Notes under the pieces: model-generated
Told to the model about the DNA's origin: nothing
The model's database searches: none
What the model saw: the letters and a program-made list of their open reading frames with translations, nothing else
Shown: positions 10,641 to 21,058 of the stretch, one piece after another
Layout of the letters: every line of letters begins with the position of its first letter
Position numbering within the stretch: position 1 is the stretch's first letter
Assembly: GCF_000192795.1 (NCBI RefSeq)
Contig: NW_007360609.1
Coordinates: forward strand, 3,451-67,450
Length of the DNA: 64,000 nt
Direction: 5' to 3'
Source of the DNA: Vavraia culicis subsp. floridensis
Lineage: Eukaryota > Microsporidia > Pleistophoridae
Translations under genes and position numbers: made by a program

Positions 10641-11324
10641 ATGCTGCTGCTCGCATACATTCTTCTTTCGTTCCAGGCTACCACCCTCGGCAACACCCAG
10701 ACAAACATTCCGCGCAGAGAGACGATGACCAAGGTGGTACGATTCCAGTTCTACATCTCGCCTTACGCACGCACACGATATATCAACGAGAACCGCAAGG
10801 TGGAGGACCTCGTGCAGTTCGTTGCATCTGAACTAGAGCGTGCTCTCAATCTGTACCTGGAGAAAAGCGACAGACCGGTCACCATCAGCTTTGTGCCGAT
10901 CTTTATACGTGAGATACCACCTGAGATTGAGCTGGACAGGTGCGATACTAACATGCTTGAGCTGGGTACAATGCTGAACAGCTTTAACCTGGAGACAAGC
11001 GATACGTCCATCATTGCCGTCCTATCGTGCGACTCGAAGCCTTATGAGGGCGTGTTCATCACAAGGGAGCAGGAGGTGCCGTACATTGCGCACACCCTGT
11101 CATCACAGTGCACGACCAGAACACTGATCTTTTTGGAGACTGAGGAGCCTAAGTTTTTGGCAGCAGTGAGCACGGCCATGATACGTGCTGCTGGTGTGGA
11201 TGTGCTCAACCCGCTGCTGTTCGAGGAGGTAATCAACGGTGATTCGGGGATCAGGTACGATATTAGGGTGAACAATGAAACAATGGAAAAGATCAAGGAG
11301 AACAGATGCTTCTACAACCACTAA
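10641..11324 (+). CDS. Secreted protein with possible degenerate metzincin-like fold
   Basis: 227 residues. The first about 18 residues (MLLLAYILLSFQATTLG) form a typical signal peptide, so the protein should enter the secretory pathway. The mature part has alternating strands and helices: RFQFYISPYA strand, a long helix around VEDLVQFVASELERALNLY, strand VTISFVPIFI, a helix then SIIAVLS strand, strand RTLIFLE, and a helix AVSTAMIRAAGVD. The order resembles reprolysin-type metalloproteases, with the last helix where HExxH should be, but no zinc-binding His is present. The facing gene at 12689-14074 has the same order. The fold and any protease ancestry are inference; if right, it is a pseudoenzyme. 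Codon use is GC-richer than surrounding noncoding DNA. Confidence 0.8.
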   Translation: MLLLAYILLSFQATTLGNTQTNIPRRETMTKVVRFQFYISPYARTRYINENRKVEDLVQFVASELERALNLYLEKSDRPVTISFVPIFIREIPPEIELDRCDTNMLELGTMLNSFNLETSDTSIIAVLSCDSKPYEGVFITREQEVPYIAHTLSSQCTTRTLIFLETEEPKFLAAVSTAMIRAAGVDVLNPLLFEEVINGDSGIRYDIRVNNETMEKIKENRCFYNH

Positions 11325-12688
11325 ATTAATAAAAGTTTATATTAATCATGAAAATGAGCCTTGAGACGGGGTGTTTTAGTTTGAAGCGCGTTTTGTGATG
11401 GGCTAGTGCAGTAAATTTTGGTATTGAGTTTCTGATTTTGTGGGGAGCAAAACCTTATTGCACCTTGAATGCGCTCGTGACTGAAGCGGAATTATTGCAC
11501 CTTGAATGCGCTCGTGACTGAACCGGAATTATTGCACCTTGAATGCGCTCGTGAGTGAACCGGAACTAAATTCACTTCTCACCTCAGTTACCCTGCATTC
11601 AACGCCGAGAATGTATTTGTAGAGCCACTAAAATAGATGCTATGTATTTTAGCGGGAAGCAAGCTGATCTACTAATGACGAGGAAACGGTTTATCTCGTG
11701 ATAAAGAGCTGAGGACACGTTGTGTTGGAGAAATAACTCTTTTTGTGAGAAAGCAACATTTGCTGGATGGCGAGCAGTTCATCACACCAATCTCATTTGA
11801 TAGTGTGCTAGTATTTGTAGAGCGGTGTGTAAGAACTGTACATTTATATTAAACTGTTTTGTGGTGAGATGAGCACTTAGTATCAGCGATAAGAAATATT
11901 TTCTGCTATTGCATATAATTGGGCAGCACGTGTACATAATTCAATAAGGAATGGATCATTGCTTCACATCACCAAATCAATTGTGTTACCTTGCATTTCT
12001 ACCGCATCTCCCAAATACTTGTGGTGATGCGGTACAGAACTGTGAATACTAAGCTTGTTGTTGGCGATCAGGCACAAGTGCAGTTTATGGTACCATTTGA
12101 TGAGTAATTCACTGCACTATGCAANGTTGATCTGAGCATGTTCATATAAGAGCGCGGTTACTGCTGCTACAAACATTCCTCTTTCATGCTAACCCTAAAC
12201 AAACTCTCTTCCTCAACAGCTATACCTTTTTAGTATTCATGTACCAATTTAATCATGTTTTGCTTGCTTGGCATGTCTGTGCTGTTTCCTTGTGCACCGT
12301 GCCCTTTCTTAGAGCGGATCCTTGCAAAAGTGCAATGAATGGTTCTATCCTTTGAAAAAGAGCAGCTCGCCATTTATCGTGCTATTTGTGTTTTCAGCAC
12401 ACATTCGCATGCAGAAGAACAGCTGTGCAGTTTTGCATACGTAGCGGTAATTACCGTGCTACGATATGTGTGATGAGTGATTTGCACGTTCATGGAATAC
12501 TCTCCAAGAATAAAACAATCCATGCTTATCAACGATGATCCCTTCCACACCAACGCAAACCCCTTTTCTTAAGAAATGGTGTTTATTAAAATTTCCGATG
12601 TCTCCAATTTAACAGGACAACCACCCTTTGTGTACAACGCTTCGCAGTACCTAGCATTACGTACCTCCATGCACAACTCGTTAGCCGC
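11325..12688. other. Intergenic region between two converging secreted-protein genes
   Basis: No gene seen. It contains the 37-nt repeat at 11457-11567 and one ambiguous base at 12125. The remaining sequence has no long open frame on either strand. Confidence 0.5.
11457..11567. repeat. Tandem repeat, 37-nt unit, three copies
   Basis: Unit begins ATTGCACCTTGAATGCGCTC at 11457, 11494 and 11531; copies differ at only two or three positions. It lies about 130 bases after the stop codon of the secreted-protein gene. Confidence 0.92.
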
Positions 12689-14074
12689 TCACGATAACTT
12701 CGCATACTTTTGCTTTTTCTCGCCAATTGCCGCTTCATAATCGTTCATTCTGTACGGCTCGGTGAAAGCACTCAGTTTCTTTCTCTTTGAGGCGCCTGCA
12801 TTCAGCGACAGCAAATGGCCAGGCTGTGTGCTGGGTTGGCTAAGACTGTCCGTCAAGCGCTGCAATTGCACGTAAATGTTGTTGAGAAGCGCATTTGGAA
12901 AGTTATTGCCCAGCAAATTTTGTGGATTGCTGAACGGGTTATTACTAGAAATGTTTGGCCGTGTGCTCGGAGGGATATTCTGGAAATTGGTTGGATTGTT
13001 CGTTGTGTCTGTTCCTACGGGCACGGACACACGGCCAGTGTTTTGATTGTTGGTAGCGCTGCTCGCCGTGTCTGCACGGTTGTTACGCGGGGTATCGGCA
13101 GCAACATCACCGGAATTGGTCGGTGCGCTTTCATTTGATGGTGGTTTGGTTATTATGCTGTCATCAAGCAGATTGTTAAACGCTTTTTTTACAGGTGATC
13201 CGCTCATCTTTGGTGCTGGACTCCCCGGTTTCTTCTTTTTTGCTTCTTTCGTGGTGTCTTTCTCATCTTTATCGAGAAACTTGAACAACTCTGCAATCAT
13301 TTCCTTTCCATTTTTTGCAATTCCTTTTCCAATAAACCTTTTAAACTTGCTTAACATCTCATCAACGTTCTCTATACCATCCATCTGCTCGTTTACGCTC
13401 CATTCCTTGCACTCCTTGTACTTGCACTGGCACTCCCTGAGCTCCTTCAGCAGGTCTCTGCCCTTCAAGTTTTGACTAAAAACGTGGTCAAGATCTGCCC
13501 GTATGCTACTTCTGGTGTACAACGAGCCACCATCTGCCTTGTCACCATCCGCATCATCAAAACTGCCCAAGTCCACAAATCCGTCTTTGTACTGTCCCTC
13601 GCTCATCACCATGTTAGGAGCGCTTAACACCGCACCCAACAGTCTTACCACACCCAAAAATATGCCATACAGCGCATCGTTGCCCATCATGCCCATATTC
13701 ACGAACACAACGCTGCCACACACCTCGTACACGTTATACTTGTCCAGGCTATCGTCTAATCGCGTGCTGACCAGCATAATGACGTTTTCACCGGGTAGCG
13801 CCCTCTTAATCTCCTCCTTCCGCTCCTCTATTTTGTCGCTTCCCGCCAGCAGCTCTAGCGCACCAAACATTTTCATATTGCTGTACTGTGCGAACGAGAG
13901 CAGATGCTGCACACGTATGGACGTACCGTGCGCTACAAGAGTTTGGTTGTATTTTGTGAGCAGGTCATCGACTGCCAGTTTGTACGTATGCATTGTGGCT
14001 GTGGACTCGTCCTTTTCGATGAAAATTGATATGTTCATTGGCTGTGATAGCACCGCTAGAATGAGTGTGAGCAT
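12689..14074 (-). CDS. Secreted protein, N-terminal metzincin-like domain plus disordered Ser/Thr/Asn tail
   Basis: I start at the ATG at 14074 (461 residues) because it places MLTLILAVLSQP, a signal peptide, at the N-terminus; the frame extends upstream only to a GTG. Residues about 14-170 repeat the order seen in the facing gene: strand NISIFIE, helix, strand SIRVQHLLSF, helix, strand NVIMLVS, strand SVVFVNM, then helix DALYGIFLGVVRLLGA in the position of a metzincin active-site helix but without HExxH. Next is a Cys-containing segment (CQCKYKEC) and a helical stretch, then about 150 residues rich in Asn, Pro, Thr and Ser, likely exposed and possibly glycosylated, ending in a basic KRKKLS segment. 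Function unknown; the shared-fold idea needs a structural check. Confidence 0.78.
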   Translation of the reverse strand: MLTLILAVLSQPMNISIFIEKDESTATMHTYKLAVDDLLTKYNQTLVAHGTSIRVQHLLSFAQYSNMKMFGALELLAGSDKIEERKEEIKRALPGENVIMLVSTRLDDSLDKYNVYEVCGSVVFVNMGMMGNDALYGIFLGVVRLLGAVLSAPNMVMSEGQYKDGFVDLGSFDDADGDKADGGSLYTRSSIRADLDHVFSQNLKGRDLLKELRECQCKYKECKEWSVNEQMDGIENVDEMLSKFKRFIGKGIAKNGKEMIAELFKFLDKDEKDTTKEAKKKKPGSPAPKMSGSPVKKAFNNLLDDSIITKPPSNESAPTNSGDVAADTPRNNRADTASSATNNQNTGRVSVPVGTDTTNNPTNFQNIPPSTRPNISSNNPFSNPQNLLGNNFPNALLNNIYVQLQRLTDSLSQPSTQPGHLLSLNAGASKRKKLSAFTEPYRMNDYEAAIGEKKQKYAKLS

Positions 14075-14202
14075 TTGTTTACTTTTTACCGTGGTTTGTC
14101 TTAATGAACAGCTTTTGTTTATGTTTGTGCTGATCGTTACGAATCGTATTTTATTGCAGCGTGCATGCACAATTAACCATTTAGGGCCTGTTCTCCGGTT
14201 TA

Positions 14203-14421
14203 TCAGCGGTAATTGCGCGTTTGTATTTTACTACGGTGCGCAGAAATGCTTTTCATGGTAAGTAGGCGTTTATACACCAGCAGAAAATCTTGTAACAGAG
14301 CCAACATAGAATCATAGTCGATACGCAGCTCATCATTGTGTAGTGCTAAGCATAGCGTACTTATATTGCTGTGTAACAGATCCGTGCTTCTACCCCAGCC
14401 ATCATTCAGGAACTGATTCAT
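14203..14421 (-). CDS. Small 72-residue hypothetical protein
   Basis: ATG at 14421, lying about 130 bases upstream of the secreted-protein gene on the same strand. The sequence is mixed, helical and Leu-rich (STLCLALHN, SMLALLQDFLLVYKRLL) with a basic C-terminus, more protein-like than most short frames here. It could be a subunit of a small helical complex, but no family is recognised. It may also be chance. Confidence 0.35.
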   Translation of the reverse strand: MNQFLNDGWGRSTDLLHSNISTLCLALHNDELRIDYDSMLALLQDFLLVYKRLLTMKSISAHRSKIQTRNYR

Positions 14422-15350
14422 TCGTTGTATTTACACCTTCTACCATGGCACACAGTCCTTTCCGTGTTGTATCAATTTGATGATCTTATTACGTGAGCTT
14501 ACGTTTGACCATTTTTGTCGAATGATCAACCTTTTTGTATGAACTCGTGCACCTGTAAGTACAACACAACACTTAGCATAACTTATGACGATAAAATACT
14601 TTTGTACCGGCAAGTTTCAAATTTCCTCGTACAACGGGTATAAATCCAAATGTAAACGTGGTTCACTAAATTAAATGATGAAAATGAACAATTCATTCAC
14701 GTACAGCTATAGATAACGCTTCTATGTAACGCTTTACCGTATCACAGCTATTTCTAATGCATGTTTTGATCAATAAATTGAATTATTCATTATGTACTGA
14801 TGTATACCAGAAGAACACAACTCAACGATTTGTACGCAGTTAACAATGTGTATACCACATTATATGTGAAAATCTATGCATTGAAATAGACCATGAAACT
14901 TACGCATGTTTGAGATAAAAAGAGAGGGAGGAGGTTGGTTTTGTTTGTGAGGATTATGTATTAAATACTGCTTAAGAGATGATTTGTGAATGTATCTAAG
15001 TATGAATCATCTGGTCGACAGGCCGTACCAGCCGTATGTTTAGGGAATGGGAAGTGCTAGCTCGTTGGCAGTGAGCCAAGGGCATACCGAGAGTGTAAAG
15101 CTTCTGCTATCAAAAGATGACGTACAACGCTATTCATGGCGTGTTCTTGGTTAGTGCGATGCTCATTCGCTTTGGTGACAGCTCTGTGCACTTTTGACCG
15201 GTTGTATGAACTCATATTCGCTGTTCTTGCACGGTCTCGTTTCAAATTGACGGACACGTTGAATTTACATCCTTTGCGGGCCACTCCCTGCCACATCAAG
15301 TCATTCTTCAATTCCTAAACAGTAATTAAAGGTACCCTTCGGTTCACCAA
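14422..15350. other. Upstream region of the DDT/WHIM gene
   Basis: From about 15000 onward this DNA is also present, inverted, at 43328-43575. The first 580 bases are AT-rich with no gene or repeat noticed. A reading frame across the duplicated part is preserved in both copies, but that is expected from near-identity. Confidence 0.5.
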
Positions 15351-17284
15351 ATGCAAATCCCTAAAGCACACAGGAAACTGATAGTACGTCAGTTTATCAA
15401 TAACCCAACAACAAGCCTGAGCGTGCTTGCAATGAGAATAGGCCAGATGATATGCGTGGATGAGCGGGACATACTGAGATATTTAGAGAGTGTTACGGTC
15501 AGCAGTGCATTTGGAAGGATGCTGAGGAATGATGTGTTTAAGGAGCTGGAGAATGAGGAAGATGGTGGCGAGAGGGTGCACAACGTGCAACGGGCACAGG
15601 AACGGGAACGGGAACGTGGAAGGAGAGGAGATGACAGGCCGGATGTAAAACCGATGAAAATGCAGGGACCGCAGAAAAGCACGTATAGTGGTGCACAGAC
15701 AGACACAGACAGCTCACACACAAATTTTACGCATTCACGCATCATATACCACACTTTTAACACGCCGTATGACCAGTCCGGCTCATACAGGCACTTCGCT
15801 GCGAAGTGGGAGGACGTGCATCCCAACATGCACGCACAGGATACACAACAGGACACGCTTGCTAAACGACCAAAGACGGGCAGGAGGGACTACAGCAAGG
15901 ACTACAGTGCACGGGATTTCACAGGAGAGTACGGCACGAGGAAGAGGGATGCACGCACCGATATGCGAGAACAGAAGCAGAGCGTAGATTTGGGCACCTG
16001 CGAAAGGCTGATCATCGAGGATGTTGATGCTGATCTGATCGTTGATCTGCTGGTAATCTTCAATTTTGTGTTCGCGTTTTACGATGAGCTGAAAATCGGG
16101 GAGTGCAAGGAGATCAGGAGGTGTGTGCAGGGAGAGAGCAAAGCTGTCAAGAGGGGCAGAAAGGGAAAGAAAAAGACGGTCGATGTCAGGGATAAGGAGG
16201 AAGGAGCACATACAGCTGCTGAACACACCTGCGATCCCTTCTCAGGCGACTTCACGCTCCAGCAGCTCATTCTCATCATCAGGAACGGCTTCGCAGATCT
16301 TCTGCTGGTTCTTCTCAGGCTGGTCGCCAACGAGCGCAGAACAGAGCGCCTGAACAACTTCAGAGAGATGGTGGCGAGGGCCATAAACACGTTCTATCCC
16401 GATGCAGCAGACAACCCGCTCACGAACACCAAGCGTATCCAGTGGTTCAGCAAGCCGCTGACAGCCAAGAATGTTTTGCTGGGCGTGAACAGCCTGTTTG
16501 TTGACATGAAGCGGGTGATGGAGGTGAAGAACGTGGTATCTCTCAATTCAAAGCAGTTTGACAGCCGTGTGAAGGTGCTGAAGTTCCTTGTGGATGTGTT
16601 GGTGGAGGGAGGTGCAGTCAGGGGAATGGTGAGCAAGGACAGGGACAGGCAGTGGGAGAAGAAGAAGAGCGCACTCAAGAGCGAAATAAGGCGAATAAAG
16701 AGCGAAATTAAGATGAGCAAGGGTGCGCTGCGGAGTGGGTCAGATGAGAAGGGCAATGCAGAAGGTACCAAGGGCAGGAGAAGCAGTGCTGCCAAGGGTG
16801 GTACTGCCGTAACAAACAATTCGATTGAACCAAAGAATGCAGAACTCGCCAACAAAGTCGCGGCACTCACCGAGCAGTTTGGTACGCTGAGCAAGGAGTA
16901 CAACAACCTGGAGATAAAGTGCTTTAAGAACCGCTTCAACTCCGAGCTTGGTGAGTACGATAGCAGACAGCTGCTGTACATGGACAGAAAGGTGATATTC
17001 ATCAGGGATGGTGTGGTGTACTGCCTGAAAAGAAGTGATGTGGAGAGCGTGATGGAATACGTAGATGATGATACGAAGGGAAATCTGAGGCTTGCGCTGA
17101 TGTGCGTTGTCTGATCGTGTGCTGCTTATATACTTTTGTAAAGCTTATCCGTTTATGTGCATAAAATAATAAGATCCAAAGCGCTGTACATCACAGTTGA
17201 CCGCTATTACTACATCAAAACGACCCATCCGTGTTCGTTATCGATAAACACCAAATTATGCAAAATATATTCTTGTAATCTTCT
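15000..17284. repeat. Copy 1 of an inverted duplication carrying the DDT/WHIM gene
   Basis: The ends match, in reverse complement, the DNA flanking the N-gap at 42472-43327. The left end (15001-15246) matches 43328-43575 with a few substitutions near the outer border; the right end (17064-17284) matches 42246-42471, with similarity lost after about 17280. The middle of copy 2 is hidden by the gap. Confidence 0.9.
15351..17114 (+). CDS. DDT/WHIM-domain chromatin-remodelling subunit (Itc1/ACF1-like)
   Basis: 587 residues from the ATG at 15351, with CCC 14 bases upstream. The N-terminal 70 residues are helical; about 75-220 are basic, charged and probably disordered. A DDT-like domain follows in two parts: DLLVIFNFVFAFYDELKI (about 229-246) and FTLQQLILIIRN plus LLLVLLRLV (about 297-323), separated by a charged insertion. 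WHIM motifs follow: KVLKFLVDVLVEGGAVRGMV (about 406-425), then a coiled-coil, and a C-terminal LGEYDSRQLLYMDRKVIFI segment like the WHIM strand that contacts linker DNA. This order is that of the large non-catalytic subunits of ISWI remodellers, nuclear proteins that measure linker DNA. No bromodomain or PHD finger is seen, so it would be a minimal version. The locus is duplicated at 42-43.5 kb. Confidence 0.7.
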   Translation: MQIPKAHRKLIVRQFINNPTTSLSVLAMRIGQMICVDERDILRYLESVTVSSAFGRMLRNDVFKELENEEDGGERVHNVQRAQERERERGRRGDDRPDVKPMKMQGPQKSTYSGAQTDTDSSHTNFTHSRIIYHTFNTPYDQSGSYRHFAAKWEDVHPNMHAQDTQQDTLAKRPKTGRRDYSKDYSARDFTGEYGTRKRDARTDMREQKQSVDLGTCERLIIEDVDADLIVDLLVIFNFVFAFYDELKIGECKEIRRCVQGESKAVKRGRKGKKKTVDVRDKEEGAHTAAEHTCDPFSGDFTLQQLILIIRNGFADLLLVLLRLVANERRTERLNNFREMVARAINTFYPDAADNPLTNTKRIQWFSKPLTAKNVLLGVNSLFVDMKRVMEVKNVVSLNSKQFDSRVKVLKFLVDVLVEGGAVRGMVSKDRDRQWEKKKSALKSEIRRIKSEIKMSKGALRSGSDEKGNAEGTKGRRSSAAKGGTAVTNNSIEPKNAELANKVAALTEQFGTLSKEYNNLEIKCFKNRFNSELGEYDSRQLLYMDRKVIFIRDGVVYCLKRSDVESVMEYVDDDTKGNLRLALMCVV

Positions 17285-18060
17285 CACCATAAGAAACGAT
17301 CAACATCAAAAAATGCGCTATTACTATCTCTCATCCATCTACCACAACGTATGTCAAACCTCAAATTCCTCAATAAAAATAGCAGTTCCGTTGCAGCCCA
17401 TGCAATGATCAACCACACTGGTATTCGTTAATAGTTCAACATGATTCAGGTAAATTGCAAATTTTGAGCACCAATCCTTTAAGTGTGGCACCATACCTAC
17501 ATGTTTGTAGGTGCTCTCCACTAACACGTCTACTCAGGCCATGTCTATGAAGTATCCTCTTAACTGTTCAAATGCCTCGAATAATCGGCGTATTCTTTTC
17601 GTAAATTTTTCAGGTAACAAACGTGATGCATTAATTAAATTATGCATTTGAACTGAAAGGCTGCAAATACGTGGTACACCATTAGAACGGGACAAACACG
17701 TTTTGTACCAATCGAATTTTCTTCGAAATATAGAGCAACGCGTTTTTTGCACGTTTTAAATCAACATTTTGTTGCTGAGCGGTCTTAGGTTGCATAAATA
17801 TTTGCTAAGAAGATTGAACGGCTAAGAAACTAATTTAAATTTACCTACCAATCCTTTGAAGATCTGCAAAGGATTTTCTCCACCACAAACGTGTTACTTT
17901 ATCATTTCTCGCCAGAAAACGTTAATTACCACCGCAGCATGCTCAGCAATTAATTTCTCGGCCGAACGCTTCCCCACTGTTTTAAAAGCACTTCGCTCAT
18001 CCCAAACCCTTTTTCCACGCCATAATTAATTTTTTTATTCCTCAACCCTCAACAACACCA
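17115..18060. other. Intergenic region
   Basis: The first about 170 bases belong to the inverted duplication. The rest is AT-rich with no supported gene; a 72-codon minus-strand frame at 17534-17752 starts only at GTG and has no feature. Confidence 0.45.
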
Positions 18061-18417
18061 ATGCCATCAACACAAAGCACACTACTCCCCAAATACCTCA
18101 TCACCATCACCGTAGTTCGCCTGCTGTTCACCACCAAAGACCTTCTCAGTCCACACGTCAACACATCAACACTGTGCCTCCTGTATACCAACCTACTGCT
18201 CGATTTACTACGCTTGCTTTTCGTCAAGCAGCTCAAGAACACGTTCTTCTTTAAGATGGTGGCAGCAAGCTTTGTGCTTGAAATGGTGGTTTATCTGATA
18301 CTTGTGAGGGATGTTGGATGGGTTCGTGCATGGTGTGCCATTGCTTTTGGGGTGTTTAGTGTGGGATGGATGGTTTTTCTGCATCCCTGCTATATCAGCG
18401 ATGAGAAGGAGAGCTAG
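18061..18417 (+). CDS. Small multi-pass membrane protein, function unknown
   Basis: 118 residues from the ATG at 18061. Hydrophobic segments at about 10-27, 37-54, 65-83 and 86-106 predict three or four membrane spans; the C-terminus ends HPCYISDEKES, hydrophilic. No signal-peptide cleavage site is obvious. Such size and layout occur in small endomembrane proteins, but I recognise no family. An overlapping plus-strand frame (18311-18619) is taken as a shadow. Confidence 0.55.
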   Translation: MPSTQSTLLPKYLITITVVRLLFTTKDLLSPHVNTSTLCLLYTNLLLDLLRLLFVKQLKNTFFFKMVAASFVLEMVVYLILVRDVGWVRAWCAIAFGVFSVGWMVFLHPCYISDEKES

Positions 18418-19100
18418 GATGGGCGTTTTATACGCAAGACGGTCTGTGTTTGCGCTTGTGCGCTGTTATCTCTGTGAGAGGAACGCTCTTTCGTCCGATC
18501 ATTACGAGCCATTCATGTATAAATTGCTTTTACACCCATTTTATATTTTCTTGCTCGAAAGATCAGCTCCTTCTTTTCTATGCAAACGGTCCTTTCTCTC
18601 CATAAATTTGTTTCTATAAAGAAGCGTTTTCCTCAGAACGTAGCTAAGTTTGCCGTTCCTAGCCCTGTCCTTTGCAACAGACCCGTTGTTGTGAATGCTT
18701 TGGTCAAACACCTTCATTAAATTAAATGTGCCGTTGTAAATGATCCGCTCATCAGGGTGTGCACGTCACGTTCAAAATGCCAAGTTTTGCCGTACGGTGT
18801 ACCACACAACAATGATGAGGTTAAACGCGCCGTGGTGTTCATCGCTGAGTGTGAAGTTGAGTCATTGATCTGAGCAGACATAATTTGAAAGGATTCTGCG
18901 CGTGTACTACGCGATAATATGTGCATTATTGTGAGAATTGAAACGTGCAGCAGCACGTGCTTTCGTGTTTAAACGGTGTTGATGCGCGTGGTACAAAAGC
19001 ACTTTGGTAAAAATGCTATCTTCTATTTTACGAGGTACCAAAATAATTTGTTGAGCAGCTCATTGCTCAGATGGTAGATTTAGAACAGCGCACTGGGAGT

Positions 19101-19972
19101 GAAAGTAAAGTAAAGTAAAGTAAAGTAAAGTAAAGTAAAGTAAAGTAAAGTAAAGTAAAGTAAAGTAAAGTAAAGTAAAGTAAAGTAAAGTAAAGTAAAG
19201 TAAAGTAAAGTAAAGTAAAGTAAAGTAAAGTAAAGTAAAGTAAAGTAAAGTAAAGTAAAGTAAAGTAAAGTAAAGTAAAGTAAAGTAAAGTAAAGTAAAG
19301 TAAAGTAAAGTAAAGTAAAGTAAAGTAAAGTAAAGTAAAGTAAAGTAAAGTAAAGTAAAGTAAAGTAAAGTAAAGTAAAGTAAAGTAAAGTAAAGTAAAG
19401 TAAAGTAAAGTAAAGTAAAGTAAAGTAAAGTAAAGTAAAGTAAGTTAAAAGNNNNNNNNNNNNNNNNNNNNANANANANANANANANANANANAAGTANA
19501 AGTACATACCTACTACGTAGATACGGATTACGAGTTAANACGTAAGAAGTTAACGTAAAGTAAGTAAAGTAAAGTAAAGTAAAGTAAAGTAAGTAAAGTA
19601 AAGTAAAGTAAGTAAAGTAAAGTAAAGTAAAGTAAAGTAAAGTAAAGTAAAGTAAAGTAAAGTAAAGTAAAGTAAAGTAAAGTAAAGTAAAGTAAAGTAA
19701 AGTAAAGTAAAGTAAAGTAAAGTAAAGTAAAGTAAAGTAAAGTAAAGTAAAGTAAAGTAAAGTAAAGTAAAGTAAAGTAAAGTAAAGTAAAGTAAAGTAA
19801 AGTAAAGTAAAGTAAAGTAAAGTAAAGTAAAGTAAAGTAAAGTAAAGTAAAGTAAAGTAAAGTAAAGTAAAGTAAAGTAAAGTAAAGTAAAGTAAAGTAA
19901 AGTAAAGTAAAGTAAAGTAAAGCAAAGTAAAGTAAAGTAAAGTAAAGTAAGGTGAAATGAAATGAAATGAAA
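19101..19972. repeat. Pentanucleotide satellite (TAAAG)n interrupted by an assembly gap
   Basis: About 340 bases of nearly perfect TAAAG repeats (19101-19450), then an ambiguous stretch, then degenerate copies with TAAG variants (19556-19610) and about 340 bases of perfect repeats to 19948, ending in a short GAAAT variant run. Five bases is not a multiple of three, but because no unit contains a stop in the minus orientation, artificial open frames of Tyr-Phe-Thr-Leu-Leu result; they are not genes. Confidence 0.98.
19452..19494. other. Assembly gap and ambiguous bases inside the satellite
   Basis: A run of N followed by alternating N and A marks unresolved sequence; 19495-19555 is non-repeat sequence with scattered ambiguous bases. 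True satellite length is unknown. Confidence 0.97.
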
Positions 19973-21054
19973 GCAGAACTTGATTCGCTCTTCACACTAA
20001 TTCACACATTCCCCACAGCAGTGCTGTTGTGTTACTCTTAGCTCGTCCCTCAACACATTTTCATCACAGAGATAACCAATCAAACGTAATACGTGCCAGT
20101 GCTTGTTACCCTTTCACATACGATGCGTAGCACGCAATCAACCATTCTTCTACGGTGTTGTGCATTCGTGTGCCGAGGCTCTTTAAATGTTTTATTCCGC
20201 TCTCACCGTACTGCGTTCATTTATCAGCTGTGCACGCAAAGCACCGTTTTCATGTTTTAAATTTGTGCAGGTCACCTCAAATTATCTTGATCAAGCCATT
20301 GCTGCACGTATCATTTTCATTTCTTTGAATATTTCTATTTATCTTCTCACATCATATCATTTCAATATTACTTTTCTTACGTTTATTGCATGGTAGTCTG
20401 CAAAAACCTTTTTTTATTGAAATACGTTTGTTATCTCTTCATATTATGATTACCGTTATTTTTTGCATTTGGTGGTTTCTCCGTGGAATGGCCCTATCCA
20501 ATTTGTGTACTTGAGCGCTACCATTCGTGATCAAACCCTACTTTTGGTACTTCACATTTATTTTTACGTTCTACCTGTCAACGTTCTTTTATCACGGTTC
20601 AATGCCCATACTTTCTAATCACCTTACACACCAATCCCATTTACTTATCCTATGATTGTGGTAAATTTGCATGCAGTTCTGGTGTTTTTCTTGTTACCGT
20701 ACAAACCATTGTGCTTCCTGCTACTCTTCGGTATTATCAACGGTCCTGTGTACAAACATTTTTACCTACCAATCACAGCTCTTTTACACATCCCATACCG
20801 ACTGCTCACACCAACATTTACAACAGCACACATTCTTTTCTTCACCACAGATGAGCAAGTGCCTGTCCTCCTGGGCAGAAAGCAACAAACCAAAGAACAG
20901 CACCGCAATGCATAGGTAAAAATGATCAAAAGGTACGCAACCAATAAAACACTAATTATTACAAAATGTGATAATTGCCGTTCCACCCGTTCACAAACAC
21001 CTTTCATTCTCCTTTTTTCTCCTTTCCCATCTTATGTGCAGCTCGCCATTTCCA

Positions 21055-21058
21055 CCCC
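21055..21058 (+). promoter_or_regulatory. CCCC tract directly before a start codon
   Basis: CCACCCC abuts the ATG at 21059. C-rich tracts close upstream of starts are described in microsporidia; this helps choose the start. Confidence 0.5.

Larger units (their letters stand above)
18418..21058. other. Gene-free region around the pentanucleotide satellite
   Basis: Apart from the satellite and its gap, no gene is supported. Short hydrophobic frames at 20652-20915 (plus) and 20762-21007 (minus) overlap each other, so at most one could be real; neither has a motif. Confidence 0.45.

Noticed and set aside
19080..19995. Long minus-strand frames of Tyr-Phe-Thr-Leu-Leu repeats
   Set aside because: They arise only because the TAAAG satellite has no stop in that orientation, and they cross an assembly gap.
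20652..21007. Overlapping hydrophobic frames on both strands
   Set aside because: Mutually exclusive, with no motif; hydrophobicity follows from T-rich DNA.
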